Assembly (NCBI RefSeq): GCF_020164535.1
Contig: NZ_JAIQZC010000002.1
Span: 248,001 to 312,000 of the forward strand
Length of the DNA stretch: 64,000 bases
Direction: 5' to 3'
Origin: Psychroflexus montanilacus
GTDB taxonomy: Bacteria; Bacteroidota; Bacteroidia; Flavobacteriales; Flavobacteriaceae
The notes beneath the pieces are model-generated. The model was not told the origin of the DNA. It was given only the letters and a program-made list of their open reading frames with translations, and did not search any database. Positions 37,851 through 46,914 of the stretch are shown here, in pieces; within the stretch, counting starts at the first letter, position 1; every line of letters starts with the position of its first letter. Position numbers and translations under genes: made by a program.

Positions 37851-38864
37851 CTAAGCATCCAATATATTAAACTGAAACTTTGTGTTTTGATAATAATTTT
37901 CATCCTTATTTAAAATTGCTGACGGAAAGTTTTTGTGATTTGGAGCATCTGGAAATGCCTGTGTTTCAAAACAAATACCACTAGTTGTATGATATATGGA
38001 ATTAGACTTCGTTTTCAGCTTTGGATTTACTTTTCCGCCTACATAAACTTGTAGGCAAGGCTGATTAGTGTAAACCTTCATATGAAGGTTGGATTTTGTA
38101 CTGAAAAGTTCTGCTGCTAAATTATGTTCTAAAGTCAACACAAAAGCATCGTCGATGTGTAAGGGTACTGCTTTCGGTTTTGAAAAATCAAAAGGATGTT
38201 TCTCGAGTGACATCAGTTTACCTGTAGGCACATTTTCTGAATCTGTTTCTAAAATCTGACTAGCATTTAGTTTCAACTCCTGATTAGTCACATCGCCTTG
38301 GTGCCCGTCAAGATTAAAATAAGAATGCTGAGTTAAGTTTAAAAGAGTATCCTCAGTTGACTTAGCTTTATATTGAATCTCCAATTCGTTTTTAAGGGTT
38401 AAGGTATAAGTGACTTGTACATCAACTTCGCCTGGAAAGTTTTCTTCCAAATGCGGACTTTTCAATGCAAATGAAATCGAAGGTTCATCTCCTTCACTAA
38501 ATGAGACTAAATCCCATATTTTTTGACTGAGACCTTCTTTTCCCCCATGGATATGATGATCGCCATAATTTTTTGAAAGTTGAATTTGTTCATCATTTAA
38601 TTCAAATTGACCATATCTTATTCGCCCTGCGAAACGGCCAACGACAGCTCCAAAATAAGGAGCGAGTCCAAATTCAAAAGAAGAAACATAGTCTTGTGGA
38701 GAATCAAATCCTAAAACAACATCTATCGTTCTACCTTCAACTGGCACTTTTAAAGAAGTGATCGTAGCCCCATAATTAAGTACAGATAATTGCATTCCTG
38801 TTTTAGAATTGAGAACAAATTCTTTAATGTATCCTTTTGGATAGGAATTTTCTGAAATTTTCAT
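37851..38864 (-). CDS. galM: Aldose 1-epimerase (galactose mutarotase)
   Basis: A 337-residue mutarotase that interconverts alpha and beta anomers of aldohexoses. Evidence includes GLAPYFGAVVGRFAGRI, DHHIHGGKEGLSQKIWD and NLTQHSYFNLDGHQGDVTNQEL, with the catalytic His in the last, plus VYTNQPCLQVYVGG. No signal peptide, so cytosolic. It is convergent with the transporter gene across 15 bp. The 225-bp space upstream of it, before thyA, is very AT-rich and shows no convincing further gene. Confidence 0.93.
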   Translation of the reverse strand: MKISENSYPKGYIKEFVLNSKTGMQLSVLNYGATITSLKVPVEGRTIDVVLGFDSPQDYVSSFEFGLAPYFGAVVGRFAGRIRYGQFELNDEQIQLSKNYGDHHIHGGKEGLSQKIWDLVSFSEGDEPSISFALKSPHLEENFPGEVDVQVTYTLTLKNELEIQYKAKSTEDTLLNLTQHSYFNLDGHQGDVTNQELKLNASQILETDSENVPTGKLMSLEKHPFDFSKPKAVPLHIDDAFVLTLEHNLAAELFSTKSNLHMKVYTNQPCLQVYVGGKVNPKLKTKSNSIYHTTSGICFETQAFPDAPNHKNFPSAILNKDENYYQNTKFQFNILDA

Positions 38865-39089
38865 TTTAATAGAAATTTGATTTCTTGATTTACAAAGCCA
38901 TACTGTTTAAGTTCAGAACCAACAAGTTATTAAAAAATATGACTATGTTTATTAAAATTGAAAACAAAGAAAATTTTGACATTGAGTTTTATTAAAATAA
39001 TAAAAGAATTTTTTTAAGAAAATCTCTTTGGGAAGTAAAAAACAAAACCAATAAAATTTCTATTTTTAAACTTTCAAACACTGCTTATT

Positions 39090-39914
39090 ATGAAACAATA
39101 CCACGATTTAATTTCGCACATACTAGAAAATGGCGTACAGAAAGGAGACAGGACAGGTACTGGAACTAAGAGTGTGTTTGGTTATCAAATGAGATTTGAT
39201 CTTAATGAAGGATTTCCTCTGGTAACTACGAAGAAAGTTCATCTCAAATCTATCATCTATGAATTACTCTGGTTCTTGAAAGGAGATACTAATATCTCTT
39301 ATCTCCAGGACAAGGGAGTCAAAATCTGGAACGAATGGGCCAATGAAAACGGAGATTTAGGTCCTGTTTATGGTCACCAGTGGAGGAACTGGAATTCTGA
39401 AAATATCGATCAAATAAAGGAATTGATTCATACCTTAAAAACGAACCCCAATAGCAGAAGGATGATGGTATCTGCATGGAATCCTAGCGTGATGCCTGAC
39501 ACTTCGCAGTCTTTTGAAGCCAACGTAGCCAATGGAAAAGCAGCCCTTCCTCCATGTCATGCGTTTTTTCAGTTTTATGTAGCCGATGGTAAATTATCCT
39601 GCCAGCTTTACCAAAGAAGTGCTGACGTCTTTCTAGGGGTTCCATTCAACATTGCTTCCTATGCTTTATTTACGATGATGGTCGCTCAGGTTTGCGATTT
39701 AAAACTGGGGGATTTTATACACACCTTCGGGGATGCTCATATCTATAATAACCACTTTAATCAAGTCGAACTTCAACTCTCAAGAACGCCAAGAGCATTA
39801 CCAACCATGAAGTTGAATCCAAACGTGAAGTCCATTTTCGATTTCGAATTTGAAGATTTTACTTTAGAAAATTACAACCCTTATCCGCACATAAAAGGAA
39901 AGGTGGCCATTTAA
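39090..39914 (+). CDS. thyA: Thymidylate synthase
   Basis: A 274-residue ThyA that methylates dUMP to dTMP using methylene-tetrahydrofolate. Motifs: [41 protein letters not shown], the nucleophile Cys in [11 protein letters not shown], and [18 protein letters not shown]. folA, which recycles the dihydrofolate made here, lies 4 kb downstream on the same strand but in another operon. Confidence 0.98.
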   Translation: MKQYHDLISHILENGVQKGDRTGTGTKSVFGYQMRFDLNEGFPLVTTKKVHLKSIIYELLWFLKGDTNISYLQDKGVKIWNEWANENGDLGPVYGHQWRNWNSENIDQIKELIHTLKTNPNSRRMMVSAWNPSVMPDTSQSFEANVANGKAALPPCHAFFQFYVADGKLSCQLYQRSADVFLGVPFNIASYALFTMMVAQVCDLKLGDFIHTFGDAHIYNNHFNQVELQLSRTPRALPTMKLNPNVKSIFDFEFEDFTLENYNPYPHIKGKVAI

Positions 39915-39988
39915 ACTTTGGTTAATTGTTTATTGGGTGTGATATTCACTGAATCTTTTTTTAGTAAATTTCAGAAATAAATCAATGT

Positions 39989-41134
39989 ATGATTCAAGAA
40001 TTTATTGAAACAAGAGCTTACTCTGAAAAGCTATGCGAACCTTTAGAGACCGAAGACTTTGTAATACAACCCGTTGAGTTTGTTTCGCCTGTAAAATGGC
40101 ATTTAGCCCATACCACCTGGTTTTTTGAAGTTTTTATTCTCACCAAATTCAAAAATAATTACTCCCTTTACAATGAAGATTTCCCCTATCTTTTCAATAG
40201 CTATTATGAGGCAAAGGGTGAGAGAGTAGTGAGAGCAAATCGTGGGAATTTATCCAGGCCAACTGTAGATCAAATTTTCGAATATAGAACTCATGTTACT
40301 AAAGCCTTAAAAGAACTTCTAGAAACTAATTCAGCAAAAAAAGAGCTCTTGCCTTTAGTGGAAATTGGGATTCATCATGAAAAACAACATCAGGAATTAT
40401 TACTGATGGATATTAAATATTGTTTTGGCCACAATCCTCTACTTCCAGTTTACAATTCTGACCTTGATGAAAGATCAACTCAGAAAATAGATCCTGACTG
40501 GGTTAAAATTCCTGAAGGTTTATATGAAATAGGTCACAAGGGAGATGGATTCTCTTATGATAATGAAACTAAAGCACATAAGGTCTTTTTACAAAGTTTT
40601 GAAATCAAAAGTTGCTTAGTAACTAATGGAGATTTTCTGGAATTTATGGAACAAGGCGGGTATGAAAATCCACTATTATGGCATGCAGAAGCCTGGGATT
40701 GGATCCAAGAGGAAAAGATAGGACACCCGTTGTACTGGCAAAAAACTAATGAAGGCTGGAAAGAGTTTCATCTTTCGGGTCTCAAAATGCTTGATAAAAG
40801 TCATATTTTAAGTCACGTTTCTTATTTTGAAGCTGCAGCTTTTGCCCAGTGGAAAGGCTGTAGATTACCAACTGAGTTCGAATGGGAGGTTGCACAGCAA
40901 CATTTTGAATGGGGAAAGCGCTGGGAATGCACGGAAAGTGCCTACTCTCCTTATCCAAATTACCAAAAGGCCGCTGGTGCGCTTGGTGAATACAATGGTA
41001 AATTTATGGTGAACCAAAAAGTATTTAGAGGGGGTTCTGGATTAACGTCCAAAAAACACACTAGAAAAACCTATAGAAATTTCTTCCATCCTCATATGAG
41101 ATGGCAACAAAGCGGCGTAAGGCTCGCTAAATAA
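39989..41134 (+). CDS. egtB: Ergothioneine biosynthesis sulfoxide synthase EgtB
   Basis: A 381-residue non-haem iron enzyme that joins a thiol to N-trimethylhistidine. A DinB-like N-terminal domain carries the iron ligands His41 (WHLAHTTWFFE) and His130/His134 (HHEKQHQELLLMD). The C-terminal formylglycine-enzyme-like domain (from about residue 170) has the LPTEFEWEVA segment and ends GVRLAK. egtD follows after 15 bp. No egtA or egtC is present here, so a form using cysteine directly rather than gamma-glutamylcysteine is likely, as known for some non-actinobacterial EgtB proteins. Confidence 0.9.
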   Translation: MIQEFIETRAYSEKLCEPLETEDFVIQPVEFVSPVKWHLAHTTWFFEVFILTKFKNNYSLYNEDFPYLFNSYYEAKGERVVRANRGNLSRPTVDQIFEYRTHVTKALKELLETNSAKKELLPLVEIGIHHEKQHQELLLMDIKYCFGHNPLLPVYNSDLDERSTQKIDPDWVKIPEGLYEIGHKGDGFSYDNETKAHKVFLQSFEIKSCLVTNGDFLEFMEQGGYENPLLWHAEAWDWIQEEKIGHPLYWQKTNEGWKEFHLSGLKMLDKSHILSHVSYFEAAAFAQWKGCRLPTEFEWEVAQQHFEWGKRWECTESAYSPYPNYQKAAGALGEYNGKFMVNQKVFRGGSGLTSKKHTRKTYRNFFHPHMRWQQSGVRLAK

Positions 41135-41149
41135 TTCGACAAATACTAA

Positions 41150-42118
41150 ATGGATACAACGACAAAATCAACCACCTATACAGAATTTGAAAAAGATGTG
41201 ATTTCCGGGCTGAAGGCCTATCCAAAACATCTATCCTCAAAGTTTATTTACGACCAGAAGGGAGATAAGTTATTTCAGGATATCATGGCCATGCCAGAAT
41301 ATTACTTAACTGAATGTGAGTATAATATCTTAAAAAATCAGTCTCCAATCATCGCCGAAAAATTCAACTTAAAAGAAGGCTTTGATTTAATCGAGCTGGG
41401 AGCGGGCGACGGCAAAAAAACAAAATTACTTCTAAGTCACTTATCTGAAATTGGAGCCAACTTTACTTATTTGCCTGTAGATATTAGTCAAAATGTTTTA
41501 GATGAATTAGGCTCAGCTTTGGAAAATGAGCTGCCTAAAGTCAATTTTGAACTCCTACAAGGAAGCTATTTCCAAGTCTTAAATCAATTATCTAGTTATA
41601 ACAAACGACAGAAGGTGATTTTGGTACTAGGATCCAATATTGGAAACTTGATGCACAAAGATGCGATAGATTTTCTGAAGAAAATCGAAGAAAATATGTC
41701 TTCAGAGGACTTATTATTCATGGGGTTTGATCAAAAGAAACATCCTCAAATTATCCTCGATGCATACAACGATCCAGATGGTATTACAGAAGCTTTCAAT
41801 AAAAATCTACTGGAAAGAATCAATAAAGAGCTAGACGGCAATTTTCAGCTGGATCATTTTTTTCATTGGGAAACCTATGACCCTGAGACTGGAACTGCAA
41901 AAAGTTATCTGGTAAGTCAAATAGATCAAAATATAAAAATAAACAAACTTGATTTGGATGTTAGCTTTAAAGCATGGGAAACCATACATACGGAAATTTC
42001 TCAGAAATATGATGACGAAACTGTAGAATGGCTTGCTTCACAAGCAAATCTTGGTATAGACAAAGTCTTTGAGAGTGACACCGGATATTACAAAAATTAT
42101 ACTTTTAAAAAACTTTAA
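41150..42118 (+). CDS. egtD: L-histidine N-alpha-methyltransferase EgtD
   Basis: A 322-residue SAM-dependent enzyme that trimethylates the amino group of histidine, the first step of ergothioneine synthesis. It has the family N-terminus with KHLSSKFIYDQKGDKLFQDI and MPEYYLTECEYNIL, the SAM loop IELGAGDGKKTKLLL, and LVLGSNIGNL. It forms an operon with egtB upstream and a DUF427 gene 2 bp downstream. Confidence 0.94.
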   Translation: MDTTTKSTTYTEFEKDVISGLKAYPKHLSSKFIYDQKGDKLFQDIMAMPEYYLTECEYNILKNQSPIIAEKFNLKEGFDLIELGAGDGKKTKLLLSHLSEIGANFTYLPVDISQNVLDELGSALENELPKVNFELLQGSYFQVLNQLSSYNKRQKVILVLGSNIGNLMHKDAIDFLKKIEENMSSEDLLFMGFDQKKHPQIILDAYNDPDGITEAFNKNLLERINKELDGNFQLDHFFHWETYDPETGTAKSYLVSQIDQNIKINKLDLDVSFKAWETIHTEISQKYDDETVEWLASQANLGIDKVFESDTGYYKNYTFKKL

Positions 42119-42120
42119 TA

Positions 42121-42402
42121 ATGAAAGCAGTCTGGAATGGAGCAACACTAGCTGAAAGTGAAAAAACTATCATCATTGAAGGAAATCACTACTTCCCTCC
42201 TAATAGTATAACTGAAGCGTATTTTGAAAAATCTGATTATTCCACGAGTTGCCCGTGGAAAGGAAAGGCTTCGTATTATACGATTTCAGTTGATGGGAAG
42301 AAAAACAAAGACGCGGCCTGGTATTATCCTGACACCAAATCTGCAGCAGATGAAATAAAAAACTACGTTGCTTTTTGGAAAGGAGTAGAAATCCTGGAAT
42401 AA
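42121..42402 (+). CDS. DUF427 family protein
   Basis: A 93-residue protein with the DUF427 pattern: MKAVWNGATLAESE, YFPP.SI, then CPWKGKASYY and DAAWYYPDTKSAADEIKNYVAFW. It has a small beta-tent fold and no established activity. It follows egtD by 2 bp, so it may be co-transcribed. Its stop codon touches the stop codon of the convergent PLP-enzyme gene with no bases between. Confidence 0.9.
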   Translation: MKAVWNGATLAESEKTIIIEGNHYFPPNSITEAYFEKSDYSTSCPWKGKASYYTISVDGKKNKDAAWYYPDTKSAADEIKNYVAFWKGVEILE

Positions 42403-43485
42403 TTAGAGTTCGTTTACGGCATCTACCAAAGTTTTCAAGTCTTTTTCTGAATTAAAATATTGAAAACCGACACGAATTCTCCCCCCTCTGTAAGCAGAAA
42501 GTATTCCTTTTTGCTGCAACTTTTTAATGGCTGTTTCATTCCCTTTTAAGCTAAAAATATTCTGATGTGACTTTTTATCAATCACATTCGTATCAAGTAA
42601 GCCTAATTTTAAGAATTCATTTTTTGCTTTTTTTGAAAGGTCTTTAATATGGGCTTCTATGAATTCAATACCGAGAGTTTTATAGTGAAATTCCAGAGCA
42701 AATTTCAATCTTGCCATTGCAATGATATCATAATGGCCAGGTTCTAAAAATCCAGTTGGTCGAAGTTCACCGTCTGGTTTGGCTTTCAAAGAATTGCTGC
42801 CTACGGCTTTAAAACGATGCTTCTTAATAAAGTCGGATTTCATAAGAAAAAAAGCATTGCCAAGTCCAGCATTCAACCACTTATAACCGCTAGTGCCAAA
42901 GACATCAAAAGGTGAATTTTCAAAGTCAAAGGCTTCACTACCGCAGTATTGAGTAGCATCTGCAATAAAACTAACTTCCGGAAACGCCTCTTTTAATTTT
43001 GCTAAGGCACTTAGATCCAATTGAAGTCCACTTATAAACTGTGTTATACTGAAAATAAAATAGTCTGGATGGACTTCCTCAAATTTTTGGTTAAGATTTG
43101 TGTATAGGTCTAAGTTAATATCAACTTCATGAACTTTAAATTTACGGGATTTTACTGGTAGATTTACTGAAGGATAATCCTGAGCAAGCAAAACCACCTT
43201 GGACTGCTCTGGCAGATCATTCAAAATCAGATTAAGTCCTGTTGAGAAGTTATTTAAAATTCCGACAGCTTCATGCTTTGCATTAAAAATTTCAGCAATC
43301 AGCTTTTTGGTTTTTTCAACAATATCCTCTTCAAATTGGTCTGTGAAAAGACTTCCTCTCAGCCGATAATCTTCTTCAAGTTGCTGTATTTGTGATGATA
43401 CGCTTGAAGCAATCACGCCAGTAAATGGTGTATTGAGATAAGTATAAGACTGGATGATAGGGAATTCTTTTTTTAAGCTTGTCAT
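42403..43485 (-). CDS. Class V aminotransferase / cysteine desulfurase-like PLP enzyme
   Basis: A 360-residue fold-type I PLP enzyme. The PLP lysine lies in FGTSGYKWLNAGLG and the cofactor aspartate in FIADATQYCG. The C-terminal RGGRIRVGFQYFN is typical of class V. Related enzymes include kynureninase, selenocysteine lyase and isopenicillin N epimerase-like proteins. It is tail-to-tail with the egt operon. EgtE, the C-S lyase that completes ergothioneine, is also a class V PLP enzyme, so that role is possible but unproven. Confidence 0.8.
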   Translation of the reverse strand: MTSLKKEFPIIQSYTYLNTPFTGVIASSVSSQIQQLEEDYRLRGSLFTDQFEEDIVEKTKKLIAEIFNAKHEAVGILNNFSTGLNLILNDLPEQSKVVLLAQDYPSVNLPVKSRKFKVHEVDINLDLYTNLNQKFEEVHPDYFIFSITQFISGLQLDLSALAKLKEAFPEVSFIADATQYCGSEAFDFENSPFDVFGTSGYKWLNAGLGNAFFLMKSDFIKKHRFKAVGSNSLKAKPDGELRPTGFLEPGHYDIIAMARLKFALEFHYKTLGIEFIEAHIKDLSKKAKNEFLKLGLLDTNVIDKKSHQNIFSLKGNETAIKKLQQKGILSAYRGGRIRVGFQYFNSEKDLKTLVDAVNEL

Positions 43486-43510
43486 AAGGATATGTCAATA
43501 AAAGTATTAG

Positions 43511-43518
43511 TAAATTTG
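43511..43518 (+). promoter_or_regulatory. -7 element of the 2TM-folA operon
   Basis: TAAATTTG matches TAnnTTTG and lies 19 nt before the ATG at 43538. No clear upstream box. Confidence 0.5.
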
Positions 43519-43537
43519 AACACCTAATATACTTAAA

Positions 43538-43939
43538 ATGGATTCAAAAAAGAAAATAGATCCCGAGATAAGAGAACTGTATGAGAATGCTCACCAACGG
43601 GTGAAGCAGAAGAAAAGATTGATGACACATCTAGTGTTTTTCATCGCTGGCTCAGTAATCTTTATTGTTTTAAATATAATGGTTGGCTACCAATCAGGTT
43701 TTAAACCACTAGGAATGGATTGGTTCGTAACTGCTATTCTGATCTGGCTTTTCTTCTTTCTTGTGCATGCGATAAATGTTTTTATGGTGAACAAATTGAT
43801 GGGGAAAGAATGGGAAGAAAAACAAATGAACAGACTTGTGGAAAAACAACTGGAAAGATTGAGAAAACTACAGCAAAAGGTTGACAAAAAACATCCTGTA
43901 CAACAGACTAATGAGATCCAAAAAAGTAATAATTCATGA
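43538..43939 (+). CDS. 2TM domain-containing membrane protein
   Basis: A 133-residue protein with a basic N-terminus, two transmembrane helices at about 29-50 and 63-88, and a charged helical C-terminal tail (KEWEEKQMNRLVEKQLERLRKLQQ) likely to form a coiled coil. This is the flavobacterial 2TM-domain layout, often found alone or attached to LytTR or histidine-kinase regulators. Its stop overlaps the folA start by 4 bp. Confidence 0.85.
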   Translation: MDSKKKIDPEIRELYENAHQRVKQKKRLMTHLVFFIAGSVIFIVLNIMVGYQSGFKPLGMDWFVTAILIWLFFFLVHAINVFMVNKLMGKEWEEKQMNRLVEKQLERLRKLQQKVDKKHPVQQTNEIQKSNNS

Positions 43940-44424
43940 AGATAACTATGGTAGCTGCAGCAGCAGAAAATAATGCCCTTGGCAAAAACAATGACCTTGT
44001 GTGGCATCTTCCAGATGATTTTAAACGTTTTAAAGCCATTACCTCTCATCATCATATTGTGTTGGGACGTAAAACTTTTGAGTCTTTTCCTAAGTTATTA
44101 CCCAATCGTAAACATATCGTCATCACAAGACAAACAGATTACAAAAGAGAAGGTATTGAAGTGGTTCACAGCCTTGAAGAGGCGCTGCAATCGTGTGCTG
44201 GAGAAGAAGAGGTATTTATTATTGGAGGTGGTGAAATATACAAACAAGCGATGCCTTATGCCGATAAAATTGAATTGACGCGAGTACACGCTAGTTTCGA
44301 AGCCGACGCATTTTTCCCAGAAATTGATGAGTCCAAATGGAAGCTTGTGAATAAAGAAGTACACAAACAAGACGAACGTCATAAATATGACTTTTCATAC
44401 CTGACTTACCTAAAAACAACTTAG
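43936..44424 (+). CDS. folA: Dihydrofolate reductase
   Basis: A 162-residue DHFR that reduces dihydrofolate to tetrahydrofolate with NADPH. It shows MVAAAAENNALGKNNDLVWHLPDDFKRFK, then HHIVLGRKTFESFPKLLPNRKHIVI and FIIGGGEIYKQAMPYADKIELTRV. Normal length. It is translationally coupled to the 2TM gene. Confidence 0.97.
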   Translation: MKITMVAAAAENNALGKNNDLVWHLPDDFKRFKAITSHHHIVLGRKTFESFPKLLPNRKHIVITRQTDYKREGIEVVHSLEEALQSCAGEEEVFIIGGGEIYKQAMPYADKIELTRVHASFEADAFFPEIDESKWKLVNKEVHKQDERHKYDFSYLTYLKTT

Positions 44425-44495
44425 ATGGTTTTAAATAGAATTTTCAAAATTAAATATTAAATAATGCTTTAAATCTGTTAATCGCATCTTATATA

Positions 44496-44527
44496 TTGAT
44501 TCGAAAAGGAATTAAAAGTTAGATTTG
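44496..44527 (+). promoter_or_regulatory. Promoter of the BamA-like gene
   Basis: TTG at 44496-44498, a 21-nt spacer, then TAGATTTG at 44520-44527. This leaves a leader of about 12 nt. Confidence 0.55.
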
Positions 44528-44543
44528 GCAGATATTTTTTATC

Positions 44544-45728
44544 ATGAAAAAAACTTACCTCCTAGCCTTACTTTGCATACTATTTTTAAAGTTTGATGTA
44601 AACGCACAAGATGAAAACTCCCTAGAGGAAACTAAGAAAGAAACCTTTGGGTTTTTAAAAGATTACGTCAACCGTATTGTCAATGATACGGTTTCACAGG
44701 AAAAATCTCAATTCTTTTTCTATCCTGTAGTTGGCTATAGACCAGAAACAGGTGTAGAGTTTGGTGTCGCTCCACTTTATGTCTATTATGCAAAAGAAGA
44801 TACCAATAACCGGTTGAGTGAGATTAATGCCTATGGTTTTTTTACCTTGAAGGCGCAATATGGCTTAAGAATAGATCACGCAATCTATTCTGATAAAGAC
44901 AAATGGTTCTTCCTCGGTGATCTTAATTTTGAGCAATTCCCACTTAAATATTATGGTATAGGCAACGATGTACCTGAAGATAATATTGCTCTGGTAGATG
45001 CTACCAATATCAGAATAAGAGAGCGTGTGCTCAGAAGATTAGCAGAGAACTTTTATATAGGATTGGAGACTGATTTCGTAAGTTTATCTAATGTTACTTT
45101 TGAAGATCCAGACGATAGCAACCAAGAACCAAACTTCAATTTGCCTTTTGGTGCAGAGGGAAGTACAAATTTCGGTATGGGCTTAGGGCTTGTTTTTGAT
45201 CAAAGACGGAACGTACTGAACGAAAGAGATGCTTTTTTTAGTGAAGTTGCATTTTTAGATTATAATACTTTCTGGAAGAGTGATGTAGAATTCAGCAGTA
45301 TAATTTCAGATACACGATTTTTTAAATCGTTCAATAAAAGAAATGTATTGGCTATGCAATTCTTGGGAGAATTCAATTTTGGTGGTGAGGTCCCCTTCAA
45401 TCAGCTTTCTCAAATGGGAGGAGAGAATACAATGAGAGGCTACTTTACGGGTAGATTTCGAGATGAAAATCAAATAGCAGCACAGGTAGAATACCGTATG
45501 CTGCCTCTGGATCTTGGGTTTTCTAAACGACTTGGAGCAACAGTATTCGCTGGTGTGGGAGACGTTTTCTCCAATTGGAATGAACTGCGTATTGACGAAA
45601 TAAAATGGGCGGCCGGTGTTGGAGCAAGGTTTTTGCTCTTTCAACAAAAGGATGTATACCTAAGGGTAGATTATGCCATCACTCCAGACGAGAATGGCTT
45701 CTATATTGGTGTTGGAGAAGCTTTCTAA
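44544..45728 (+). CDS. BamA/TamA family outer-membrane barrel protein
   Basis: A 394-residue outer-membrane protein with a signal peptide (ends near VNAQ), a short alpha-helical linker, then a C-terminal Omp85 surface-antigen barrel. The barrel includes GGENTMRGYFTGRFRDENQ with the conserved RGY/F-type lid-loop motif, and the protein ends in an aromatic residue (YIGVGEAF). No POTRA repeats are visible, so it is not the main BamA and may be an accessory or patatin-less Omp85 member. It has its own promoter and converges with the peroxidase gene over 6 bp. Confidence 0.85.
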   Translation: MKKTYLLALLCILFLKFDVNAQDENSLEETKKETFGFLKDYVNRIVNDTVSQEKSQFFFYPVVGYRPETGVEFGVAPLYVYYAKEDTNNRLSEINAYGFFTLKAQYGLRIDHAIYSDKDKWFFLGDLNFEQFPLKYYGIGNDVPEDNIALVDATNIRIRERVLRRLAENFYIGLETDFVSLSNVTFEDPDDSNQEPNFNLPFGAEGSTNFGMGLGLVFDQRRNVLNERDAFFSEVAFLDYNTFWKSDVEFSSIISDTRFFKSFNKRNVLAMQFLGEFNFGGEVPFNQLSQMGGENTMRGYFTGRFRDENQIAAQVEYRMLPLDLGFSKRLGATVFAGVGDVFSNWNELRIDEIKWAAGVGARFLLFQQKDVYLRVDYAITPDENGFYIGVGEAF

Positions 45729-45734
45729 AAGGCT

Positions 45735-46217
45735 TTAGGATTCAATCCAGTCTATTATTTCTTGATCCAATGGTGAAGTTTGTGGTAAAACCACCTTTTC
45801 TAACTCTCCATTTTCATTCAACAAGTATTTCTGGAAATTCCATTCCACTTGGCTGTCTTGCTTTTGATTCCATGATTTATCTGTTAGAAATTGATAGACA
45901 TCATGCTTATCTTCTCCTTTTACTATAATTTTACCCATCATTTTGAAGGTCACTCCATAATTTTCTACACAAAATCTCGAGATTTCATCATTGTCCCCAG
46001 GTTCTTGAGACATAAAATCATTGCTTGGAAAACCTATGATTGTGAAATTCTTTGATTTATAGTTTTCATAAAGTTCTTGAAGTTTTTCATACTGTGGTGT
46101 AAGACCACATTTTGAAGCCGTGTTGACGATCATGACTTTTTTTCCTTTCAATGAAGAAAAATCGAACGTAGCTCCTTTTATATCTGTCGCAACCAAATCA
46201 TGGATACTATTACTCAT
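45735..46217 (-). CDS. Glutathione peroxidase family (thiol peroxidase)
   Basis: A 160-residue peroxidase with the catalytic Cys37 in VNTASKCGLT, GFPSNDFMSQEPG with the usual glutamine-region pattern, and the tryptophan-asparagine pair in WNFQKYLLNENG. The cysteine form and lack of glutathione-binding features suggest thioredoxin is the donor. No signal peptide. It lies 61 bp after the TlpA-like gene, so both may be one redox transcript. Confidence 0.93.
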   Translation of the reverse strand: MSNSIHDLVATDIKGATFDFSSLKGKKVMIVNTASKCGLTPQYEKLQELYENYKSKNFTIIGFPSNDFMSQEPGDNDEISRFCVENYGVTFKMMGKIIVKGEDKHDVYQFLTDKSWNQKQDSQVEWNFQKYLLNENGELEKVVLPQTSPLDQEIIDWIES

Positions 46218-46278
46218 ATCTGCTATTTCTTCAAATTTAAATTAATTCAGAGTTTGGCTATACAAGTTAAGAAGGTCT

Positions 46279-46845
46279 TTACTTTAATTTATCAATTGTA
46301 GCTCTTACTGTTTTGCTATTCCAATTGGCGGCGCCCGTCTTTTTTATGATGATGTCACCGTCTTTTCCAATGAGAAATGTTGTAGGCAAACTGGAACTTT
46401 TAAGGACATTTGGCGGACTCGATAGAAAATAATATGGGGGAAGTGTATAGTTTTCTCTTTCTAAAAAAGGCTCAACAACTTCGGGTGCTTCTGAAGTGAT
46501 AAAGTAAAAATCAACTTCCTCCTTGTAATCTGTGTACAGCTTTTGAAGATCTGGCATTTCTGCAATACAAGGTGCGCACCAGGTTGCCCAGTAGTTAACT
46601 AAAACTAATTTTCCCTTAGACTGAGTAAAATTTACTGTTTTATTCTCTTCATCTTTGAAATACCACTCGTAATCATTTAAAGTTTCTCGATCTGTTTCAT
46701 TGATTTCAGAAGGGCTGAAAGCAATCATTCTATTAAGGAAAACCTGAATGGGCTGGCGAGTTTGTGGAATTATCACTAAGATCAAAATAATAACAAAGAT
46801 TATATTACTCCAGTGTTTCTGTATAAAATTCTTCTCTTTAGGCAT
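46279..46845 (-). CDS. TlpA-like membrane-anchored thioredoxin
   Basis: A 188-residue protein with one N-terminal transmembrane helix (about 13-30) and a periplasmic thioredoxin fold. The active site WCAPC lies in YWATWCAPCIAEMP, followed by the cis-proline LPTTFLIGKDG. It likely reduces or exchanges disulfides of periplasmic proteins or cytochrome c apoproteins; the partner is unknown. It lies just after the aconitase terminator. Confidence 0.92.
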   Translation of the reverse strand: MPKEKNFIQKHWSNIIFVIILILVIIPQTRQPIQVFLNRMIAFSPSEINETDRETLNDYEWYFKDEENKTVNFTQSKGKLVLVNYWATWCAPCIAEMPDLQKLYTDYKEEVDFYFITSEAPEVVEPFLERENYTLPPYYFLSSPPNVLKSSSLPTTFLIGKDGDIIIKKTGAANWNSKTVRATIDKLK

Positions 46846-46854
46846 TAGGGGGTT

Positions 46855-46886
46855 TTATAAAAAGAGCCATCTTATGCAGATGGCTC
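46855..46886 (-). terminator. Aconitase gene terminator
   Basis: GAGCCATC, a 7-nt loop, GATGGCTC, followed on the minus strand by TTTTTATAAAA. It lies between the aconitase stop and the TlpA-like start. Confidence 0.85.
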
Positions 46887-46914
46887 AAATAAAAATATTT
46901 CAAAAAAGCGAAAC

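Noticed and set aside
38865-39089. Small RNA or gene in the spacer before thyA
   Set aside because: Only AT-rich sequence with no stable hairpin or coding pattern was seen.
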